Shown here: positions 1 through 12,800 of the stretch, piece by piece
How positions within the stretch are numbered: position 1 is the stretch's first letter
Layout of the letters: the number at the start of each line of letters is the position of its first letter
Assembly: GCA_921293015.1 (NCBI GenBank)
Contig: OV121097.1
Span: 14,190,924 to 14,254,923, forward strand
DNA length: 64,000 bases
Source: Phorcus lineatus
Lineage: Eukaryota; Mollusca; Gastropoda; Trochida; Trochidae
Direction: 5' to 3'
Notes under the pieces: model-generated
Seen by the model: only the letters and a program-made list of their open reading frames with translations
Database searches by the model: none
Told to the model about the DNA's origin: nothing
Position numbers and translations under genes: made by a program

Positions 1-1844
1 TTTAGAACGCAAGTAATTATTCAGAAAACGGCCTGTTTTCTTTCCTTTTGTACGGCCCGCTACAGTGACGTCGATGGTTTTATGACAGTGCTAATAACTG
101 TATATATATTCTTCATATTTTTCTATATATTCCTATGTATATGTTTTTCAATATTTTCAAGTTGTTGAGTACATTCACAACAGAAACATGTCAATTCTCT
201 TATACAAACACCTGAGGCAATCACCTACCCAGATAAATAGTCTTTATATATGCTTTAGTAATCAGCAACTCTTTATTGTCCATCACTTTAGGCAATCGAA
301 ATGAAACAATTGTAACATCTATACTTAAGGAAGTATCATGTCAGTCATACTCTATTTGACATTTAATATGCTTGAGGGCTTAACAGCTTTCAGTCATGTG
401 AATCCCTTAAATAGGGCCCTCTCTGAAACGAACATCAGTGGAGACCAGAGTGGAGCCCAGAGTGGAATCTACAACGGGGAATGAGTGTGGAGTCTAGGGT
501 CAACTTCACAGCTGACCTTTTCCTTCACACTCATGATGTCATAATGAAATAAACCATCATCTCTATGACGTCATATTCTTGTGTCTATCTGTCCACTCCT
601 GTCTGATCAGATGCTCTCCCCGGAACTCCGAGGTTGGATCCTATAGCATCAAGCTAATTCCCTGGGATAAAGTCTAGACTGGTGTCAACCTGTGAGATGG
701 TAATGCCTATCGTCCTGTGGGTTGGCGCCTTCTTTGACAGTTTTATCACAAATCGCAGTTACTCGCGCTGAAACAATTGTTTCTAGGCAAAAGTTATATG
801 TGTTCATGTTCTCCTACTGAAACTATGTCATTAAATAGGATTAAGGCCATGAGTCATAAATTACTTTATTCATTTTTAACCAGAAGTTTTAACTTTATAG
901 AAAAAGATTAAGTGCAGCCACATCATGAAATGTCCTGTAAAGTTATGTACGTTGCCACTGGTACTGGATGGTCATGGAGAAATGACAACAAACGTTTACA
1001 ACCGATCCCATCTCCAAATGACTAATGAATAAAGCTCAATATAAGGACATATACAGCTGCATATCAAAAGTTGTGTCTTAGTGCAAATATCATGTAATTT
1101 TCGGTTGGTTTGAATGTCAATAAAACAACTTCATTAGAACTGACACAGGATCTCCAATTTTCAATGTGTAAAGTAGTGATTTATTAATTTATTGTGGGAT
1201 TGCCTCGTCTCTCCAGCATAAATTCGAATTTTGGCATGATTAAATGGACAGAAGGGGTCACATTTTCAAAATTACGATTTCCCAAAATTTCGATTAAAAT
1301 GTTCCATTTTGACTCTCGGAGAACAAAATCAGCAAATTCCTATTGACTTTGTGCAAACGAACAAATATTACTTGTGTTTAAAAGGTGTTAATTACCTGTT
1401 AAGGAGTTTGTAGAAAAAAAATTAAAATCCTGTTTACGAAATTTTTACCCCCGTCACTTCACGGTCACGGTTAACTGTAGGATATGCCATACGATTGCGT
1501 AAAGGTGCAATGGATCTTCTCCTCTTTATTGAAACTTCAAAATAATCCATTTCTTTTTCGCAATGCTACGATGCTTCAAAGACATGCGAAGTATATCATA
1601 TTTGCACTACGACCTGCAGGTTTGTGAACAAACTTTTGGTCTGCAGCTGTACATGTAGAAAGGTTACCATGGTGTAGACATCCGTGCCTACATCAGTGAT
1701 TGAATGTTTACCAGGTAATATATATATGTATATTCATAGATAGAACTGAACCAAAACAACTGCATGAAGAGCAAAAACCGTACGTTAATTGCCAACATGT
1801 TAAAGAGACATTTGTGAGTTGTTTGAGTCATTTATGCTAAACTT
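1..1844. other. Non-coding stretch, nothing recognised
   Basis: No open frame of note, no recognisable protein similarity and no clear tandem repeat was seen on either strand. The sequence is AT-rich with scattered homopolymers, like the rest of the intergenic DNA in the window. Confidence 0.5.
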
Positions 1845-1880
1845 GAAGAAGAAGAAGAAGAAGAAGAAGAAGAAGAAGAG
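1845..1880 (+). repeat. (GAA)n microsatellite
   Basis: About 12 uninterrupted GAA triplets, followed by an impure purine tail (GGAAAAAG). A simple sequence repeat in non-coding DNA. Confidence 0.95.
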
Positions 1881-2662
1881 GAAAAAGATTTATTTGGATT
1901 TGAACAGATTGTTCCTCGTCCATATTTCAATGGTGTACAGTCATGAAAATAACAACACTTTCAATATAGAGGAAACTTGGAATTCTTTCTAAGCAAAATT
2001 TGTCCGGGTGATTATTTCCTAAACACTTTCAAGAGGCACTCAGTCAGTTTTTCAGTTATTATTCTTACCGTCAACAATGGTGTCATATGTTATCAGTAAT
2101 GACTGATTCTGAAAAGTTCCATGTGAACGCTAATCGGTTCAGAGGAACAGGAATAAAGGTATGGGTTATGAAATAGCGATTCCGATCGGAAAACGAAAAT
2201 TTTATGAGACAAAGGCAAACTATTTAAAGCATAAAGAAGACAGAATTATATTTTATCTCAGAAAGTTTTAGGAGAGGTATGAAAAAGATTGGTCCAATTT
2301 TCACATGAAGAATTTCAGCACTACCATATTCAGTGACCAAAACTGCTTCATCAGCGTATTTGAATCATCCGAGCACTTTGAAATATTGGAAGGAGTTGTG
2401 CGGATTAAAATACGCTGATAAGTAAGATGATAGAAACAAAACAATATGAATTTCTTTTTTGAGCTAATTCTAAAAAATTTGGGGAGTAATTGCACCAGTT
2501 GTTGGATCTACTTCAAATATTAGTAAAAATATTTATTCAGATATCGCGGTCTAGATTCAAGATTCTCATTCTGTGTTATTAACCTACGGTCTGAATTTTC
2601 ATAACCAAATGACAAACTCTTCAAAACACATTGATAGTGACACAGTCCGTTTCAACTCCGAA

Positions 2663-2696
<34 letters not shown>

Positions 2697-3998
2697 GGTA
2701 ATAGGTCGATGAGGACTCCTTTGGTCGATCCATATTGAACCAATCATCAGTAAATGAAACAAGTCTTCCTTTACATTTTTGAAAATGATGATTGTTTTTG
2801 ATTACACAAGGATCTGAATAGAATTTGGCAAAGTCGGTAGATGAAAAATGAAAGAACACCAGGAGGTCGGCCATGTCCTTAAGATGCAACAATCATGAGA
2901 TGTTATAAACGTCTAGCACGCCCTGCGTCCTGACGACAGTACTAGATCGAGAGGAAAAGGAGGGGGGCGGCGGTGAAGCGTTACAGCTGATTGAAGCTAC
3001 GTCCTCCTTTTTCGCCATTGGACTTTTTCCCTATTATCGGTTGCTCTGATTTATCCTAAGAAAAACTGGCCAATTTGAGTCATGTTCTGTCATGTTCTGT
3101 TGAATAACCCACATATGCAAGTAATTCAAGGAGTAGGTTCAGTTACACACAAATTTGAATGTATAAAAAAGACGTCATCATGTCAGTGTTAAAGTTTAGA
3201 TTGAAAATGCCCTTTCTGTACAATTAAATGTGGACCGATTGGTCAACGTTTACATAAAAAAACTAAAATAGAACTGGGTTAGAAAAATGTTGAACTAATC
3301 ATTTAGAATAAGCCCCATAAATTGATATCGTTAACATTTTTTTCTGTATAATATGAAGACTCTGTAAAGAAATGAAATCAAAAGGGACGGAGGAAAAGTA
3401 ATAATTTCTAGTTGGTACAAAAACGATATCAAAATCGGTGATGAAACTATCTATTTCCTACAATTACTCCATAAAAGACATATTATAAAGTTATAAAAGA
3501 GTTGCCGTTGAGTTAATGACTATAGGCATTTCACAAGTAGATATAAATTTATAAAGGATAAAAAATAGTTTAAATGGAAGGAAGTTTAGAATTATGACTA
3601 TTACTAGCCCACATAAATTGAGCATAATTGCCGACAGAGTGCCCAAACTAATATTTCCGAGACTTGGCTGTTTTTGGGACGGCGGCGCTAATTTAGTGAC
3701 GTCTGATTTAATTCAAATACGTGCAGCGGTATTACACTAGTATGATATTGCCGTATACATATTTCAGTGCAGAATCCTAAACGAGTGACTAATAAAAGCT
3801 TAAATACGATTTTCGTATATAAAATTTTTGAAGGAATTAAGAAATGTCTCACTCTCTTTGCAGTATAATGCAATGTACTTTACACTAACTCACTCACTCT
3901 TTGCTATGTAAACGTTTGTGCTTGAACTAGGTCTAGTCCTTCTTTTCCATTCAATATATCGACATTAGTTCACCACAAGATTTTATTGGATCCAAATT
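1881..3998. other. Non-coding stretch with one long G run
   Basis: No gene was recognised. The open frame on the minus strand over 2599-2892 is an artefact, because its proline run is the translated poly-G/poly-C tract. The stretch ends at a short transposon. Confidence 0.5.
2663..2695 (+). repeat. Poly-G tract of 33 bases
   Basis: Uninterrupted run of 33 G. Such runs can form quadruplexes and are prone to length error in assembly, so the exact count may not be biological. Confidence 0.95.
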
Positions 3999-4328
3999 CA
4001 TCCTGCTAAACCAGCGTATATGATTTCGGTCTTGCTCCTTCCTAATACCCTGATCTCTTTCACGCCAAAAGCCTCGTATGGCTGGCGGCTTGATATTCGT
4101 GGCTTTGCTCACCTGTTATTTTTTCAGCCAATGAAATGTCGTTGATTAAGGAGCTTGAAGCTACAATAATTCTACGAATTTTTCCGTCCGGGTTGAAACG
4201 CTGTTGCAGAATGCGAGTCATCTCATTAGCTAGTTAGATAGCTAGCGATACGAGCGTTTTGGCTTGAAAGAGATCAGGGTATTAGGTAGGAGCGAGAGCG
4301 GATTCACTTACGCTGATTTAGCAGGATG
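3999..4328. mobile_element. MITE with about 70-bp inverted ends and 9-bp target duplication
   Basis: The left end CATCCTGCTAAACCAGCGTA is mirrored at the right end (CGCTGATTTAGCAGGATG), and the match continues inward through the ATACCCTGATCTCTTTC block to about 4071 and 4257. The 9-bp sequence ATCCAAATT occurs just outside both ends (3990-3998 and 4329-4337) and reads as a target-site duplication. The interior has no coding capacity. A 9-bp duplication with long inverted ends is typical of Mutator-like elements; that class assignment is inference. Confidence 0.8.
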
Positions 4329-4459
4329 ATCCAAATTTTAAAAAAACAATTGCATCTGCAATTTAATAGATTTTATTACAAATTTATAAATTTTAAAACT
4401 AAATGGTAAGAATATTTACATAAGTACACTGTTAAGCGGGAAATATCAGCCAAAAGACA

Positions 4460-6550
4460 ATGAGATTTTTCAAGATTGGATATAGAATACACAGACTGTT
4501 ATGTAATGACCAAAGTGAATGTGCAAAATTGTCAATACATGTACTTGTCATTTGAGGACATGGCTTGCAACTTATACAGAAAGAAATAGTAAACTCAACC
4601 AAAATTATATTTTGATAAGGATATCTATTACTATATTTTACATGTTACAATCATTATCACACAAAAATAATTCTAAAACATACACTATAAAAATTTCTCA
4701 TTGTTCAAAATTCTCAATTTGCAAAATTACATTGAGTCGTTTGGTGGGAATGGCCTGCAACTTATACTGAAGGACATGTGAATATTTTGATAAGGATAAA
4801 TATTGTTACCTTTGACATGTTACTATCATTATTAAAAACACAATGATTTATACATCCATTATAAAAGAAATTCTCAATATGCAAAATTTTCAATTTGCAA
4901 AAATCATATTGAGTCAATCGGAGAGAATGGCTTGCAAGTTATACAAAAGGTGATATAACTCTATAAACATAATATTTTGATGAGGATAAATATATCTACC
5001 TTTTATATGTAATTATCATTATCACAAAATTTTGCTTAATATATGCAATATGAACACAAATTCTCAATATTCAAAATTATAATTTTGCAAATAGCTTATT
5101 GAGTCAATCGGAGGGAATGGCTTGCAACTTATTCAAAAGGAAATGTCAAACTCAACGAACATGAAATGCTGATAATGATAAACATCCTTACCTTTTCATG
5201 TTACACTAATTATCACACAAAAAAATTGCTTTATACATGCAATATAAACAAAATTCTCAATATGCAAAATTCTCAATTTGCAAAACTCATATGAAGTCAA
5301 TTGGACGGAATGACAACTTGTACAGAAAGAAATATTAAACTCAACAAAAATTATATTTTTATAAGGATAAATATTTCTAACTTATACATGTTACTTTCAT
5401 TCTCACAAAAAAACCTGAACGATATAAAAGTAAATTATCAATATTAAAAACTGTGAGTTTGCAAAAATCATATGGAGTCAATTTGAGGGGGTGGTTTGCA
5501 ACTTATACAGTTGAAGATATTACTCTATGAAAAAATATTTTTATGAGGATTAATGTTACTACATTAAACATTTTACTATAATTCTCACACAAACTATGCT
5601 TTATATATGCAATATATTTAAAAAATACTCAATATGCAAAATTGTCAATTTTCAAAGAGTATATGGAGTCAATCGGAGGGAATGGCTTGCATCTAATGCA
5701 GAAAAAAAATATTACTCTATAAACATTATATTTTGATACGGATAAATATCACTTCCTTTATATGTAACTATCGTTATCACAATAAATATACTTAATACAT
5801 GCATTATTAAAGAACTTCTCCATATGTAAAATTGTCAATTTGCAAAAATTACATGGAGTCATTTGGAGGTAATGGATTGCAACTTATACAGATGGACATA
5901 TTACTCTATAAACATTATATTTTGATAAGGATAAATATCACCACCTTTATATGTAACTATCGTTATCACAATAAATATACTTAATACATGCATTATTAAA
6001 GAACTTCTCCATATGTAAAATTGTCAATTTGCAATAATTACATGGAGTCATTTGGAGGGAATGGATTGCAACTTATACAGATGGACATATTACTCTATAA
6101 ACATTACATTTTGATACATGTAACTATCATTATCCCAAAAAACATTGCTTTATACATGCATTATAAAAGAACTTCTCCGTATGCCAAATTTTCAGTTTGC
6201 GAAAATGACATGGAGTCAATCAGAGGGAAGGTTTGCAACTTATACAGATGGACATATTCATCTAAATGATCATAATATTTTGATAAGGATAAATATTGTT
6301 ACTGTTTACTTGTAACTATCATTATCACAAAAACAATGCTTTATACAGGCATTATTTTTTTTCACTTCTCAATATTCAAAATTCTCGAATTTGCAAAAAT
6401 CATATGGAGTCAATTGGAGGAAATGGCTTGTAACTTAGAGAAGGAAATAGTAAACTCAACGAAAATAATATTTTGATAGGATAAATATTACTACCTTTTA
6501 CATGTAACCATCATTATTACAAAACATTGCTTTATCATTGCAATATTAAA
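4460..6550 (+). repeat. Tandem array, period about 190 bp, about 11 units
   Basis: The landmark AATGGCTTGCAACTTATA recurs with variants near 4559, 4748, 4926, 5117, 5308, 5490, 5680, 5871, 6060, 6226 and 6422, spaced mostly 178-196 bp apart. Each unit also carries TTTTGATAAGGATAAATAT and a CTCAATATGCAAAATT block. Units are diverged and AT-rich. The period is close to a nucleosome repeat. Small open frames inside are chance. Confidence 0.9.
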
Positions 6551-7859
6551 AACAGTGCTCTGAGAGCACAAAATCCCCGCAACAAGTCCAATTGAGGCAG
6601 ACCTTACCTTCTGAAGAAGCATTTCGAATGATGTGTATTTCAAGAAGAACTACTATATAGATCACGTTTATTTGATAGACATGAATTACAATTTTTCCAA
6701 GTCTAGGACACTGTACACAAGATAAGAGCTTTCTAGAACCTTCTCTTCCCGGAGAAGAAGGTGAAAAGTGGTTAATGTGCGCGTCCCTGTTGCCCATTAG
6801 AAGGGCCACAAACTATCGTTTATTATCTCTATTCGTTTATAATCTTTATTCGTCACTGTGTATCTACAGATTATTTAGGATTCTTAGTAACTACATGTAG
6901 TTGTAGAGAAGTCGAAGGGCAAATATTTTATGGAAGGATTGACAAAGAGACGATGGACGCCATGCCATGACATCAGCCCATCATTGACCCTTACTTTTAA
7001 CAGTCAGAGGAGAAGATTTTTTAATGTTTCGATTTTATAATCAAAACAATTGGGAAGCCAAGGTTTACAGCAAACTGCAATCTCATTTATTATCCAAAGT
7101 GTTACAATCAATTTGGCATCTGTCTCTCAAAATTTGCTAGGTTTAGAGCTTATTAAATCTTTTATACTAAACTTGGTTGGTCTATTCGAACTTCCGTCTT
7201 TTGCATATGAAAGATCATAGGGACGACCTCAATTTTGGGACAAAATAAGATGCCTGTTTTAAGTAGCACAAATTCAGTCTAAATTTATAGAGAGAGACAT
7301 TTATTTAGAGAAAAACAAGTTTGACCCTCTCTACAACATTGTCAAAAAAAATGACATCTAAAAGCGATATGACTACAATTAAATCATCATAATGCTAAAA
7401 CATTCTAGATAAGGGCCTCGAAATCATTCTCACCACTCAGAACAAATTGGAAAATTCCAGAATACTCCACCCTTGATGCTTTAACTTCGTAAGGCAAGAG
7501 GGTCAATGGTAGTGGTTTATTAAGACATCCATATGTTTACTGACAACTATTGAAGAATGCCTCTGTATAAGAAATGATTCTGACCCTTTGGTCCTCTGAA
7601 AACAAACATACTGACACTCATGGATGGAACTACAATACAAACGATACTAGTTTCTTACAACAACTCTTGTTTACACATACAATTTCAGAAGACCCTCGAT
7701 CCTATATATTTCTTATTTCTACAGCACAATAACTCACTTTCGGTTGGTATCCTGAAAATCAATAAAGAATATCCAAGCCTGCTCGATAACCAGAATGCAA
7801 ACATTTTGTTACCTCATGCACAACATTCCTCTATTAAAATGAAACAACATTAAACTTAC
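6551..7859. other. Non-coding stretch downstream of the STAND-ankyrin gene
   Basis: Lies on the 3' side of the minus-strand gene ending at 8091. Open frames here (for example 6546-6809 minus and 7620-7853 plus) show no recognisable domain and no splice support. Confidence 0.45.
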
Positions 7860-7985
7860 CTTGCAAGACCCCTGAACCTTGCGAAAGTTCCAGTTATAGC
7901 CAATATAACCTTCAGAACATTTCCTGAATTTTTCTGGAAATAGTCCTTTATGAAATAATGTGAATGATATAAGACCAAATATGGC
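7860..7985 (-). pseudogene. Orphan exon-like stretch resembling part of an EGF-like repeat
   Basis: On the minus strand an acceptor (TTGAATGCAG) and a consensus donor (CAAG then GTAAGT) bracket exactly 126 bp, open in phase 0 for 42 residues. The C-terminal part reads KCSEGYIGYN followed by QGSCK, which looks like the C..GY.G..C pattern of multiple-EGF receptors with the usual Cys after YN replaced by Trp. It lies 3' of the stop codon of the STAND-ankyrin gene on the same strand, so it is not part of that protein. It may be a relic exon of another gene or chance; no partner exon was found. Confidence 0.3.
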
Positions 7986-8090
7986 CTGCATTCAACCATA
8001 AAAAATGCGGTTAGCAGTAAGGCTTCGTTAAGACAGATACGGAGTTCGGCACAAGGTTAGAAAGTAGAGTTAATATTTACGAGTCATATG

Positions 8091-9800
8091 TTAATCTTTG
8101 GTATGTTTCGATACCACCCCACTCAGATATTCAAGGGCTTCAGAATTACCAGTTACCAATAAAGCATCCAATAATTGTTTTTCAGTTCCACGTAGGTAAT
8201 CCATTGGTGTCCTTCCTTCAACATCAACAGGATTCACTTTGGCACCGTTGTTGATCAACAATTTAAGTTCAACCGTATTTGATTTTCTAAACATATCAAA
8301 AGGTGGTTTAAATGTATCGTAAATTTGTAAATTTCCACATAGAAAGTGCAGGGGTGTCTTCCCATCTTTGTCCATACAATTTATAACAGCGCCACCCTTT
8401 ATCAATTCCTGAAGTGCCATTTCGTAAAATGTTCCCATTTGATTTTCACAGAGATAATGGAGGGGTGTCTTGCGTTCTTCGTCAATAACATTGCAAATTG
8501 CCCCGCCTTTGATCAGTTCCTTAATTGTATCAACTTTAACTTTTTCCAGTAAGTTCCCACGTAGATAATGAATGTGTTTATCTCTTTCTCCGTGCAGAAC
8601 AAATTCTAGCATTCGATTTTTACAAATAAAGTGGAGAGCTGTCTTCCCCTCTAAATCACTCATATTTACATTAGCCCCACCTTCGACCAATGTCCTAATT
8701 GATTTAAAATTAACTCCACTCCCTAAACTTCTACAAAGATTGTGAAGAGGTGTCTTCCAATTGTTGTCCATAACATTGACATCAGCCCGACATTTAATTA
8801 GTGCATGAATTGGTTCGATATCATGTTCTGTCATTGGATTTTCACAAATATAGTGGAGAGCTGTCTTCCGATTCTTATCCCTTAGATTTACATCAGCCCC
8901 ACTGTTGATCAACAACTGAAGAGATTCAACTCTTAATATCCTACTTTTACATAGATAGTGAAGTAGTGTTTTCCCTTTTCCATCAACATGTTTGATATCA
9001 GTCCCACTGCTGATCAGTAAGTGAAGAGTTTCCGTGTTTTCTGACCCGCATCCAAACAAGTAATTTATTGGTGTCTTCCCTTCCTTGTCAATTTTATTAA
9101 TGTCAACTCCACTTTTGATCATTACTTGTAGAGTGTCAGTACTGTTTCTGTTTTGAAACAGATAGTAGAGTATCGTTCTCCCTTTTATGTCTTCATAATT
9201 GACATCAGCCCCACCGTTGATTAGCAAATGAGTAAGTTCAACATTTTCTTTGCTATCAAACGATGAAAAATAGAGTGGTGTATTTCCTTTTTCAGCATTT
9301 TCTCTTCTATGAAACAACAAATAATTGAGTGGTGTATAGCTGCTCTCATCAGGGAAATTGACATCAGCCCCACTCTTGATGAGGCACTCAAGAGTTTTAA
9401 CATTTGCCTTTTTATACCTACACAAATAGTTGAGAGGTGTCAACCCTTTGTCATCGACACTGTCAACATCAACACCACTCTTAATCAAGCACTGAACAAT
9501 TTCAGGTTTTACAGTTTTACTTTGACATAGGAAAAAGTAGCGAAAGAACTTCATGTTGGGGTCATCGTTCAATATCTCAGATGATTTATTGATGAATAAC
9601 TTGAGAAGATCAACATCGACATTCTGATGAGTACAAAGAATAGCTGTTACGGTCAGACCACAGTGACCATCAACAATGTTGATATCTGCTCCGAAGTCCA
9701 CGAGGACTCTCATTGCTGTGTAGTTTCGAGAATAAGCAGCCCTCAGAAGCATTGTTAATCCACAGGTGCCCTTAAGGTTGATACAAGGGGTGGTTCCTCT
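8091..9800 (-). CDS. Last exon: ankyrin-repeat domain
   Basis: One 1710-bp exon, entered in phase 0 from the ATPase exon (acceptor TTTCTTTCAG, first residues RGTTPCINLKG), ending KHTKD and TAA. It holds 12-13 repeats with the ankyrin signature: a KTPLHYLC-type helix start, an ELI(K/N)xGA second helix end, and DVN/DIN turns spaced mostly 33-45 residues. Several spacers are longer than the canonical 33, for example around FVLHGERDKHIHYL. One unit near GNTPLYFSSF looks like a partial internal duplication. The final 30 residues leave the repeat pattern. A first ATG in frame lies at 9750-9752, but the splice-linked start is better supported. Confidence 0.88.
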   Translation of the reverse strand, partial: RGTTPCINLKGTCGLTMLLRAAYSRNYTAMRVLVDFGADINIVDGHCGLTVTAILCTHQNVDVDLLKLFINKSSEILNDDPNMKFFRYFFLCQSKTVKPEIVQCLIKSGVDVDSVDDKGLTPLNYLCRYKKANVKTLECLIKSGADVNFPDESSYTPLNYLLFHRRENAEKGNTPLYFSSFDSKENVELTHLLINGGADVNYEDIKGRTILYYLFQNRNSTDTLQVMIKSGVDINKIDKEGKTPINYLFGCGSENTETLHLLISSGTDIKHVDGKGKTLLHYLCKSRILRVESLQLLINSGADVNLRDKNRKTALHYICENPMTEHDIEPIHALIKCRADVNVMDNNWKTPLHNLCRSLGSGVNFKSIRTLVEGGANVNMSDLEGKTALHFICKNRMLEFVLHGERDKHIHYLRGNLLEKVKVDTIKELIKGGAICNVIDEERKTPLHYLCENQMGTFYEMALQELIKGGAVINCMDKDGKTPLHFLCGNLQIYDTFKPPFDMFRKSNTVELKLLINNGAKVNPVDVEGRTPMDYLRGTEKQLLDALLVTGNSEALEYLSGVVSKHTKD

Positions 9801-12800
9801 CTGAAAGAAATGTATGTGAGATGTATTAGTCTCAAATCGGGCGGAACTTATTGTTATATCACAATCAGGAGAAATAATAAGATATATGGGAAAACTATAT
9901 CATACAAATTCAGCTACATAATAAATTTCGGGATAATGTAATACAGTTTTTGCCTAAATATAAGAGTTTGAAACATCTTTAGGAAATAACGAAAATTATC
10001 GACTGATACGCAATATTATTAATAATTATCGTCAATCAAACATAGATACATTGCGTCTTGAAATATGAAAATTGGACAAAATAGGTTCAAGGCACCATAA
10101 GTTTGATTCCTGAATGTTAATCTTAAAGAAAGAAAAGAGAAACAAACCAACTCATTTCCTACCTTCCTTTTCACTATCTCCTTCACAAGTCTCTCACAGA
10201 ATGTTATATCTTTAGAAATGTCATGTGTAAATATGGTATAGCATCCTTTCTCGCATATCTCAGGGATAAACCGTCCTACTAAAGCATTCATCACGTCGTC
10301 TTCTTGTTCTAAACAGATGTAGCATGTACTTGTTTCATTTGTTGTTGATTTGAATCTCACCTTCTGCAGAATTACTGACAGACTTGCATGTTTTACAACA
10401 AGAAGAGGATCTAATTCAGCTAAAACACTCAAGACACTCTCATAAACTGATGGGTGGGTGAACTCCCATTTTCCCCCAGCCGTCTTCTTGAGGTAACTGC
10501 CTGTCTGTTTAGCAGCTGTTTCTCTCAAAAATCGCCTCTTCCTTCCATCAGACACACTGTTAATGTTGAAGACTCCATCATTTTCTATGAGTGAGATGAA
10601 CAGATCCTCACATCCAGATTTGAATAACAACCTTGTAGTCGCATCCAAGAATTTCAGTGGAGTTTTAAAGAACTCTAGAAGCGTGATGTTTTGACCTCCA
10701 GCTCGTAACCCTGCATACATTTTACAACAAAGCGGGAAGCCGTGGGGTGTGTGCATTCTTGCAGCTTCCAACTTTGTCCTATAACTTTCTGGCACCCCCT
10801 TCGCCTGCATGTGATAATTGAGGATCTTATAGCGATCTTTTTCAACTCTTATGCTACTGAGATCCACTGATTTTGCGGATATAAGTTCTCCATACCGCTC
10901 GAGGTGATCCTTTGCGTCCTGTAATACATTTTTCCTGCTAACAAGTAGAACTCGTGTCAAGGGTTCCTGTGATCTTTCATGCGAATCCAAAATATCCCGA
11001 ACCAAAGTACCCCATAGACTCAAGGAAATGGGATCAAAGGTAAAAGCACCAAATATGTCATTCAACATGATAACACGATCCTCTTTGATCATTGAGATAT
11101 GATGATAATCCTCAGGAGTTTTGATAACATAGACTTCCTTCTTGTTAATGTTCATTAAGGCTTTCAAAACCAAATATGCAAGAGTAGTCTTCCCATCTCC
11201 AGCATTGCCTGTGATCGTGATCCATTTTTGCCCACCTTGCAGTTTCTCCACGAGGTTATCAACCAAAAAGATATGTATCATGCCTTCTGTTTCATCTCTT
11301 ACGTTCCTCTTGGTGAACTCTGTAAAAAACAACAAATAAAGCCTTCATCGAGCTCATAACTAATTTAACGTTTTGTTTGATAGACGATGTTTGTAAACAG
11401 AATCCTCTGTTTGTGGCTGTTTAACCTGACAGCATGATTTGCATTCTCACAGATGAGAGAGAAAAGTGAATAAGCGTGGGAAAGACAGATCCACCTAGAT
11501 ATATGAATGCAAATACTTCAAATGGTCCCTTTATGGTGCTCAATGTGGTTTTGTGTAATTTCAAAAAGTTATTTCAACATACGTACCTAACAAATGATTT
11601 CGATGGTCATTTTGTGTTCCAACTGTAAAGGAAAATAAGTCTATTTATAGTTTACACATGAATGTGACTTTTTCAACCTCACCTCAGTAAAGACGCCTAT
11701 TGTATGAAATGAAAACGGAGTAGATTTTAAACGTTTTCCGAAGTCAAGATTAACAGACAATAGTTGATCATAATTATCTGACATTGATCCTTTGTGATAA
11801 ATTGACAAGGCCGTATATGATAAAATGATATGTTTTTTACAAACATGATTCTACAAGGATAAAATAACAACATTCTTTATGAGGGAAAATTTCATTAGTT
11901 GAAAAAGCTATAAAACGAGAAACTGGAAATGCTAAAAATGAGAAACTGACACGGTTTTTATACAAAGGACTGGCAAGGTTCCATATGTTCCATTGTTCCA
12001 TATGATACATTGACAAGGCTTCATCACAATAACTAACACTATATTTTCATTGAGTAACCAGAGGTTGTTGAGAGAAGTGTGAAGTGTGGCTGTATATCAT
12101 GATAAATTGTCAATTTCCTAATGATTTACTGACAAGGTTCTCCGTCCTAAAGTGACAAGTTCTAGAAGATTCTTTGGCAAAATATGGACTTTTAAGTTCA
12201 ATGTGATAATCTTAAGAGGTTTTTTTCTGAACTGTCACTCGCATAGTTATGTTATCATAATGGGATTAATTATCTCATGCAACAATGACAATGTTCTAAA
12301 CATTTAACTGACAATTAACTGATAATATCGTGTTATGGTCAGCTTAAAAAGTAATATCATAAACTGATGATTTGGTATTATGATAAATTTAAAAGGTACT
12401 ATGATTAACAGATAAGTTGGTACAGTCTGATTAAAATCGACCCTGTTCCGAGGAATAAAAGTTTCAAAATATTGACTCTATCGAGATTCGAACTCTATCT
12501 GTGTAGGCCATCCTCTCCAGATAGATAGAGTTCGAATCTCGATAGAGTCAATATTTTGAAACTTTTATTCCTCGGAACAGGGTCGATTTTAATCAGACTG
12601 TAAGTTGGTATTATGATGAACCCAAAAGGTGATATGAATAACTGATAATTTGGTATTATGTTTAAGTCAAAAGGTAATAACATTAACTAATAATTTGGTA
12701 TTATGGTAAACTTAAAAGTTGCTATGATTAACTGATAATTTGGCATGACAGCAAACTAGGTAACATGATTAACTGATATTTTGGTGTGACGGTAAACTTT

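Noticed and set aside
2599-2892. A minus-strand frame with a proline run
   Set aside because: The prolines are the translated 33-base G tract; no domain or splice support.
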